Shown here: piece after piece, positions 59,001-64,000 of the stretch
How positions within the stretch are numbered: position 1 is the first letter of the stretch
Layout: each line of letters begins with the position of its first letter
Origin: Engraulis encrasicolus
Taxonomy: Eukaryota; Chordata; Actinopteri; Clupeiformes; Engraulidae
Length of the DNA: 64,000 bases
NCBI RefSeq assembly: GCF_034702125.1
Contig: NC_085867.1
Span: forward strand, 39,723,983 to 39,787,982
Direction: 5' to 3'
Program-made: the position numbers and the translations under genes
Notes under the pieces: generated by a model
What the model saw: the letters and a program-made list of their open reading frames with translations, nothing else
What the model was told of the DNA's origin: nothing
Database searches by the model: none

Positions 59001-59646
59001 GAAGATGCGATTGCAATTGCACACACATCAGTTTCAAGAACAGTACATGGAGATCCTGCATAACAGTATTTTCATTTTGTCTGGAACTAAACTAGACCAT
59101 TACTTTTTCTGAAAATGTGTCTTTTTTAAACATACCGTACAATCTGACTTGCTGGGTATGTTGGGTGTTGGTTGGGTGCTCTAGTGTCAAAGACACATAA
59201 GACTAGGTACATCATGATACAGACAGAAATGGCATCAGGTGAGTCCTGTTTAATTTCATATGTGTTGTGACTGAGATGTTGGAGAATGAGTAAGTACATG
59301 ATAAACAATAACTATAGGCCTACTACAGACTTGTGAGAACACCAACCAGCGGGAAATATAACTCCACAAACATGCTGGAGGGAAGAAGGAATCTCACAGG
59401 GATTTGATGATTCATCAAGGAAGAAAAGATATTCAAGGGAAACTAGTGCCTTGCATTGATTGTTGCCTCTGAGTCTAATAGAGTGAAGCACACAAAGTGA
59501 ATTGAAATCATTGACTGCATGTGAAGTGTGTAGTGTGAAGTGGGGCGTAGAGCAGGTGGGGCCCTGATCTCTAAGGAAAAGGAAATGAACATCTGCCAGT
59601 TAAATTACTAGCTAAATTACTATTTTGGAAATTAATCTCCTTTTCA

Positions 59647-59844
59647 GTGTTATTTCACAAAGGATGGCCAATCATGCACATTGATACTGTTCAAAGGGCG
59701 GCATGTCTGGATTTAGTGTCAGGTCATGCTGTGTGTTACCCAAACAGCAAAGCTGGAAAAAAGAACCTCCATGTAATCTTCCTGGATCTTGCTGATGTCT
59801 TTGGCGCCATGCCCCATGAGCTCAGTGATGTGCCCCCCATTTAA
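59647..59844 (+). pseudogene. Reverse-transcriptase-like fragment (decayed LINE)
   Basis: The frame contains KAGKKNLHVIFLDLADVFGA followed by MPHELS. FLDLADVFG with MPHE strongly resembles RT motif A (F-x-D-L-A-x-A-F-G-S-V-P-H-E) of some fish non-LTR elements, with the Asp kept. Downstream text (TTGAAGTTCACAACTTGCAGTG) may be a frameshifted continuation. It is short and broken, and lies in the centre of the foldback element, so it is either captured or a later insertion. Confidence 0.5.
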
Positions 59845-59949
59845 GAAAGTCCCCATTTGAACAGTAACTGGAAAGAGGACTTTCAGCTTACATGAAGATG
59901 TGGCTTGAAGTTCACAACTTGCAGTGCAACAAGGCATGACTACAGATGA

Positions 59950-61400
59950 CACTAAATTCAGACATACTGTATCGTGAGTCCAGAGATCAGTGGTGAGGGA
60001 AAAGGCATCACTTGTGGTTACTTAGTGCAAGTGGAGACCTGCAATGGGAATGAGGCAGCATCAGCTCCCAAGAAGGCTGGAGATATTGGTGTATCCTTCA
60101 GTTTCCTATTCATACAGTCATTTCCTTTGGAGATCGTCTCCACATGCCCTCAGACAACCAGCTTATTATTAAGTACATTGTACCATGGAAAGGTACATCG
60201 TAGCCAGGAAATTGAAGTCTGCATTGAAGAGGTTAGATGCAGAAGGTTTGCGGCAATATACATCACCAAACGTCTGAGGGATAAGGGAAGCAAGAGTCAC
60301 AGCCATCAAAAGCACAGATATGATCACCCTGTCACTTCCCAGTAAGGGTTTACAGTATGAAGTTCAAAGACACCCTCAAAAGCCAGAGGAACTGAGCCAG
60401 AGGCCCTTAGTGTCATGTGTTCTAAAATCAACTCATTACTCAGAAATTGAAACTGTTCATGAAACTTACCCCTATCATTCTCCAATTTGTTGCGCCAGCA
60501 ACCAGCAATCAGCAATCACCAATGATGCTGATTGGATGGGGGAAAAGCCACAGGACCCAACAAATGGCAAACAGCTCCTAAATTTAACTTCACCATGTTT
60601 TCTATACAGCTATAGCGCAAACACTGAATCTCTTCATGACTGGGTTTTTGGAAGACTAGATATAATAGCCCAACCTGGCTGATTATGATAATAGTGATGG
60701 AGATTTTGAAAATTATAATTCACACACATTATAATTTGTTAAAACAACATAAAATATGTGCAATTTCCATGTTATTTGTCATTGAACAGTTGGTGTCATT
60801 AAATTCTCATTTCTGTGAGTGAGCTGACAATTGTAATATTCGTCTTTTGCAAATGCCATTCGGAGAGTTACGTATCCTCTTGACCTCTTGCCTTGTCCTA
60901 ATTAATCTTGTTTTCAAACACTTGAGTGTCCACCTGTACACTGAAGTTGAGCCATTTTTGCAACCAAGACACTATGGTCTCTATCAAGATCTAATATGCC
61001 TGGTCAGCCATTGAATAGTACTTTCTGAAAATAACATCCACATGCCCATCAACTTATCATCCTCAGGGTGTCAGAAACGTTTTCCATAACTGCAAGAAGG
61101 CTATGTGATAAAAGGAGACCAGGCAACATTAATTCACTTCATGGGTGACCCAATACTACCAGTGCTTATGGGTTTGAGGTTCAACAAAACAAAATTGCCA
61201 AAAGAAAATCTCATTTCATGTAAAGTAAGCGTGATCAAGTTTGTATCGATAGCACTCTGGCCCATTTTAGGACATCTTAGCATGCATTTCTTTCCAGCAC
61301 ATGTCTACCATCACTTTAATTTATTAGAAATATAGGCTAAATGTGTCCTGGCCCACTGACTGAAAAAAAAGATTATTTAACATAATGTATGTAGGCTTTC
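59950..61400. other. Centre of the foldback element, unclassified
   Basis: Two overlapping open frames (59974-60345, 123 codons; 60320-60682, 120 codons) have unusually even composition for this AT-rich zone but no motif I know. They may be remains of a mobile-element gene. The rest is AT-rich. Confidence 0.3.
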
Positions 61401-62369
61401 TAAAGATCCACTGGATGTGACATTTGTGTTGTGATATCTCCCAACTTCCTACATTCCTCTACCTTAGTTCTACAATGTAATTGCAGAACTTGCATTTGCA
61501 ATGCATTTCAATGGTCAGCATCCTAAGTAACTGAATTATGTGCATTTAGCAATCTAATCCATATATTTTCAAAAGGTTCATAATGTGCATTGAAACATCT
61601 CCCAACTTCCTCTATCCCTACATAAGCTCTGTAAAGTCCTAAAGATGTCATACTTTTAAATGCATTGATTTTTAATGGACGGCCATGAGTTGTGGGTCTA
61701 AAATAAGTGGGTTATTTGTAGTAAGCTATCCAATCCATATATTTTCTATACACTGTAGATGTGATATAATGTGCATTGAGGCATCTCACAACTTCCTACA
61801 TTCCACTATACCTTAGTTATGTATATGTAATGTGCTTTGCATTACATTGAAATGCATTGATTTCCATTGAAATCCATTGGACAGTTATAGGTTTTGGGCC
61901 TAAATAGGTGTATAATTTATATTAAACTAGCAAACCCATATATTTTCTGAATGCCCACACCCTACAGATATGATATAGCAATCATTGGGATTTGACCCAC
62001 CCTCCTACAGGCTTCTGCATCAATCTAACCTTGCATTATATTGCTGAAAAAGTGTACGACGGATACATTTTGACTTATATAATTCATAGGAAAGTACATT
62101 ATCCACCAAACCTGTATATTTTTAAAATCCCTAAGGTGTCTACATGTGATGTAACATCAATTAAAACATATACCATCATCACAGACACTTGCATACGCCT
62201 ACATCCATATACAGGCATGTATTGCGAAATGCACTGGGTGTCATTATAAAAGTGAGTAAAAATATAAGAAAGCTACCACTTCCAGAGGGCTATCATACCA
62301 AATAATGTCCCTCAGGCATGGAGGATTACAAAAAACATTGATAGACTTTGCCACCCCAGGTGATACCAA

Positions 62370-63207
62370 TATGTGAAAATTTGGCCTCTGGCTCATACCC
62401 TATTTCACTATTAATGCTCCAATACTTTATGGCTCCTCAGAGTAATGATATTCAAGATGTGTGGGGGGTGGGTTTCTGGTGCTAAACCTAACCCCATGGT
62501 TATCCTTTCTATGAAGTTGAGGCTGACTGAAAGTTTCAAGTAAAGAGTATGCACACTTAAAATCTTCTTTTTCCCTTAAAGGCAATGGTTGAAATGTAAT
62601 CCTGCCATGAAATTAAAAAATCAAGGAAAAAAAGATTTGAGATGGGCGGACTCCTCTCTCCAAACCATCTTTTCTATGAATTTAGAACCATTAATGTTCA
62701 TTATTCATTATAAGCATTTTTAGAATTTATAGTATTCATTAAGCTTAAAAATTATTACTGCACTCGCGCACTCGACATGAGTCTCATTATTTGTTTAGCA
62801 AATACCACGATGTATGAAAAATAAATAATGACTCTCAGATCGTGAGTGCAGATTTTTTCCACTAGGTTTTTGTATTTTTTTTGCGTACCCAAAGTTATTA
62901 ATTTTACTCTAAAAGTGGAGCATGCTTTCTGATACCCTTGAAGTGTGTGTCTGCCCGTAGTACACAAATATCTTCTGAGGCACTAAGCACACACCAAGAC
63001 ATAGGCCTACAGTTCAGCAAACACATGCACACAACATCACCTGCAACTAGCATTGGTCAGGGAACCAGGCCGCTATCTCTGATTTCTCTTGTTTTGATAT
63101 TGAATAATTGCTTGAAGGTCTGCTTTCTCTGAGTGCTTTTCTTGTTAAGTTTCAAAACGCCTCCCTGTCCATCTGTAACACACTCTACTTGCTTTCAAGG
63201 ATCTGCC
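62370..63207. other. Upstream of npffr2 coding exon
   Basis: AT-rich with no element recognised. TTGCTTTCAAG at 63189-63199 could be the acceptor of the exon carrying the npffr2 start. Confidence 0.35.
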
Positions 63208-63574
63208 ATGGAGCTGTTCGAGACCATCTCCCCAGTGTTACCCACCACGTACCCCCAGCCCTGGGCCTCAGAGAACTCCTCCAACTCCGACTCTGACGGT
63301 ACGGTACCTCAGCACACGCAGCACACCTCATCTCCAAACATGACCTACGTGGACTTCTACCTCCACGAGCCCTCGGTGGCGGCTGTCTTCATCACCTCGT
63401 ACCTGCTCATCTTCCTCACGTGCATGGTGGGCAACGGCACGGTGTGCTTCATCATAGTGAGGAGTAAGAACATGAGGACCGTCACCAACCTCTTCATCCT
63501 AAACCTGGCCATCAGCGATCTGCTGGTCGGTATCTTCTGCATGCCCACCACGCTCGTGGACAACATCATCACTG
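63208..63574 (+). CDS. npffr2: npffr2 first coding exon: neuropeptide FF receptor 2 (partial)
   Basis: A class A GPCR for RF-amide peptides (neuropeptide FF/AF) that signals through Gi/o at the plasma membrane in neurons. The frame starts [11 protein letters not shown], the first in-frame ATG before the conserved part, with G at +4. The extracellular N-terminus has sequons NSS and NMT. Then come [18 protein letters not shown]1 ([20 protein letters not shown], with the class A GN motif) and a short loop (RSKNMRTVT). TM2 is [20 protein letters not shown] with the LAxxD motif. Matches to mammalian NPFFR2 are closest, including [15 protein letters not shown] and DNII-G. The exon ends at donor G/GTTAGT in phase 1. 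Later exons are beyond the window. Teleosts have more than one npffr2 copy, and the paralogue is not resolved. Confidence 0.92.
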
Positions 63575-63602
63575 GTTAGTCGTTTTATACAGTATTACAT
63601 TT

Positions 63603-63690
63603 CTTCTTCTTCACTTGTAGACAACATAATCACTGGTTAGTTAGTTTAGTAAAATATTATTTTTCTTTCTCTTCACTTGTAGACTCGTTG
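63603..63690 (+). repeat. Duplicated exon-end sequence in npffr2 intron 1
   Basis: GTAGACAACATAATCACTGG followed by TTAGTTAG (63619-63646) repeats the exon's last 19 bases and donor (GTGGACAACATCATCACTGG/TTAGT). CTTCACTTGTAGAC occurs twice (63610 and 63671), showing a small tandem duplication. Confidence 0.75.
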
Positions 63691-63693
63691 TCG

Positions 63694-63745
63694 TCTTCTT
63701 CTTCTTCTTCTTCTTCTTCTTCTTCTTCTTCTTCTTCTTCTTCTT

Positions 63746-63775
<30 letters not shown>
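63694..63775 (+). repeat. (CTT)n microsatellite
   Basis: About 27 CTT units, followed by AACAGCAACAACTACTACTAC. Confidence 0.97.
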
Positions 63776-63776
<1 letters not shown>

Positions 63777-64000
63777 AACAGCAACAACTACTACTACTAT
63801 TACTACTAATACTACAACAAAAACAGTACTGCTAAAAATAATTCATATTGTGATCATTTCATGTATTATTTATTACTATCACTTGTCAATGTGAACATTC
63901 CTTACCAACACTTGGCAGTCGCCTCACCTGTTTGTGTTCCTCCAATAGAACCTGAGAAGTTCAGGCTGCAAGTCCAGTTCCTTATCTGCTAGCTGTGGAA

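Larger units (their letters stand above)
57491..62369. mobile_element. 4.9-kb foldback element with tandem-repeat termini
   Basis: The ends TTGGTATCACCTGGGTGG and CCACCCCAGGTGATACCAA are inverted, and complementarity continues for about 0.9-1.5 kb on each side. Outer parts carry shared blocks such as CATGCCTGAGGGACATTA, TGACACCCAGTGCATTTCG and CCTGTAGGAGGGTGGGTC with their inverses. Inside these, each arm is an array of related units marked by GTAGGAAGTTGGGAG. Anchors in the left arm lie near 57849, 58033, 58218, 58439 and 58841. Inverse anchors in the right arm lie near 61438, 61598, 61788 and 61997. The left arm is split by a MITE at 58519-58719. The centre (about 59,000-61,400) is unlike the arms and holds a reverse-transcriptase-like scrap. 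No transposase was recognised. Confidence 0.8.

Noticed and set aside
59974..60682. Host protein-coding gene
   Set aside because: Two short overlapping frames with no motif, no splice support, and a position inside a foldback element.

Overview
The window is from a vertebrate nuclear genome, almost certainly a teleost fish. Split exons of two vertebrate membrane-protein genes sit in a background of long (CA/GT)n, (GA)n and four-base microsatellites, Tc1/mariner and hAT-like elements, tRNA-derived SINEs and an L2-like LINE. I see no prokaryotic features. All identifications were made by eye from the sequence and remembered protein families; no search was run.

Region 1 (about 1-27,200, + strand): the 3' two thirds of slc4a4, the electrogenic Na+/HCO3- cotransporter NBCe1. 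Fifteen coding exons were placed by reading frame, splice sites and similarity to mammalian NBCe1. They run from the end of the N-terminal cytoplasmic domain (1788) through the membrane domain to the C-terminal tail (stop 23867-23869). One small exon of the third extracellular loop could not be found between 8794 and 12702. A 103-bp penultimate coding exon and a strong downstream acceptor at 24756 suggest a skipped-exon isoform with a different tail ending NSFI. The introns carry a frameshifted Tc1 transposon (45-1662), a 1.6-kb Tc1-like palindrome (17986-19614), several MITEs and SINEs, and an unusual set of facing (GT)n and (CA)n tracts around exons.

Region 2 (about 27,200-49,200): intergenic, with many transposon remains. 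It has a 5'-truncated L2-like LINE with an intact 479-codon reverse transcriptase ORF (30603-32866) and an antisense LINE fragment near 28.6-28.8 kb. Two stacks of nested or abutting elements lie at 33657-35563 and 35933-40657. There are many hAT-like MITEs with 8-bp target duplications.

Region 3 (about 49,200-63,200): a possible non-coding first exon and promoter (49240-49436), quiet intergenic DNA, then a 4.9-kb foldback element (57491-62369). Its terminal repeats are built from tandem units of about 185-220 bp, and a decayed reverse-transcriptase-like fragment lies in its centre.

Region 4 (63208-63574, + strand): the first coding exon of npffr2, the neuropeptide FF receptor 2 GPCR. It covers the N-terminus, TM1 and TM2; the rest of the gene is beyond the window. 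The slc4a4-npffr2 pairing matches the conserved vertebrate order (human 4q13), but no exon of GC, which lies between them in human, was seen. The two genes have separate jobs, bicarbonate transport and peptide signalling, and share only position.
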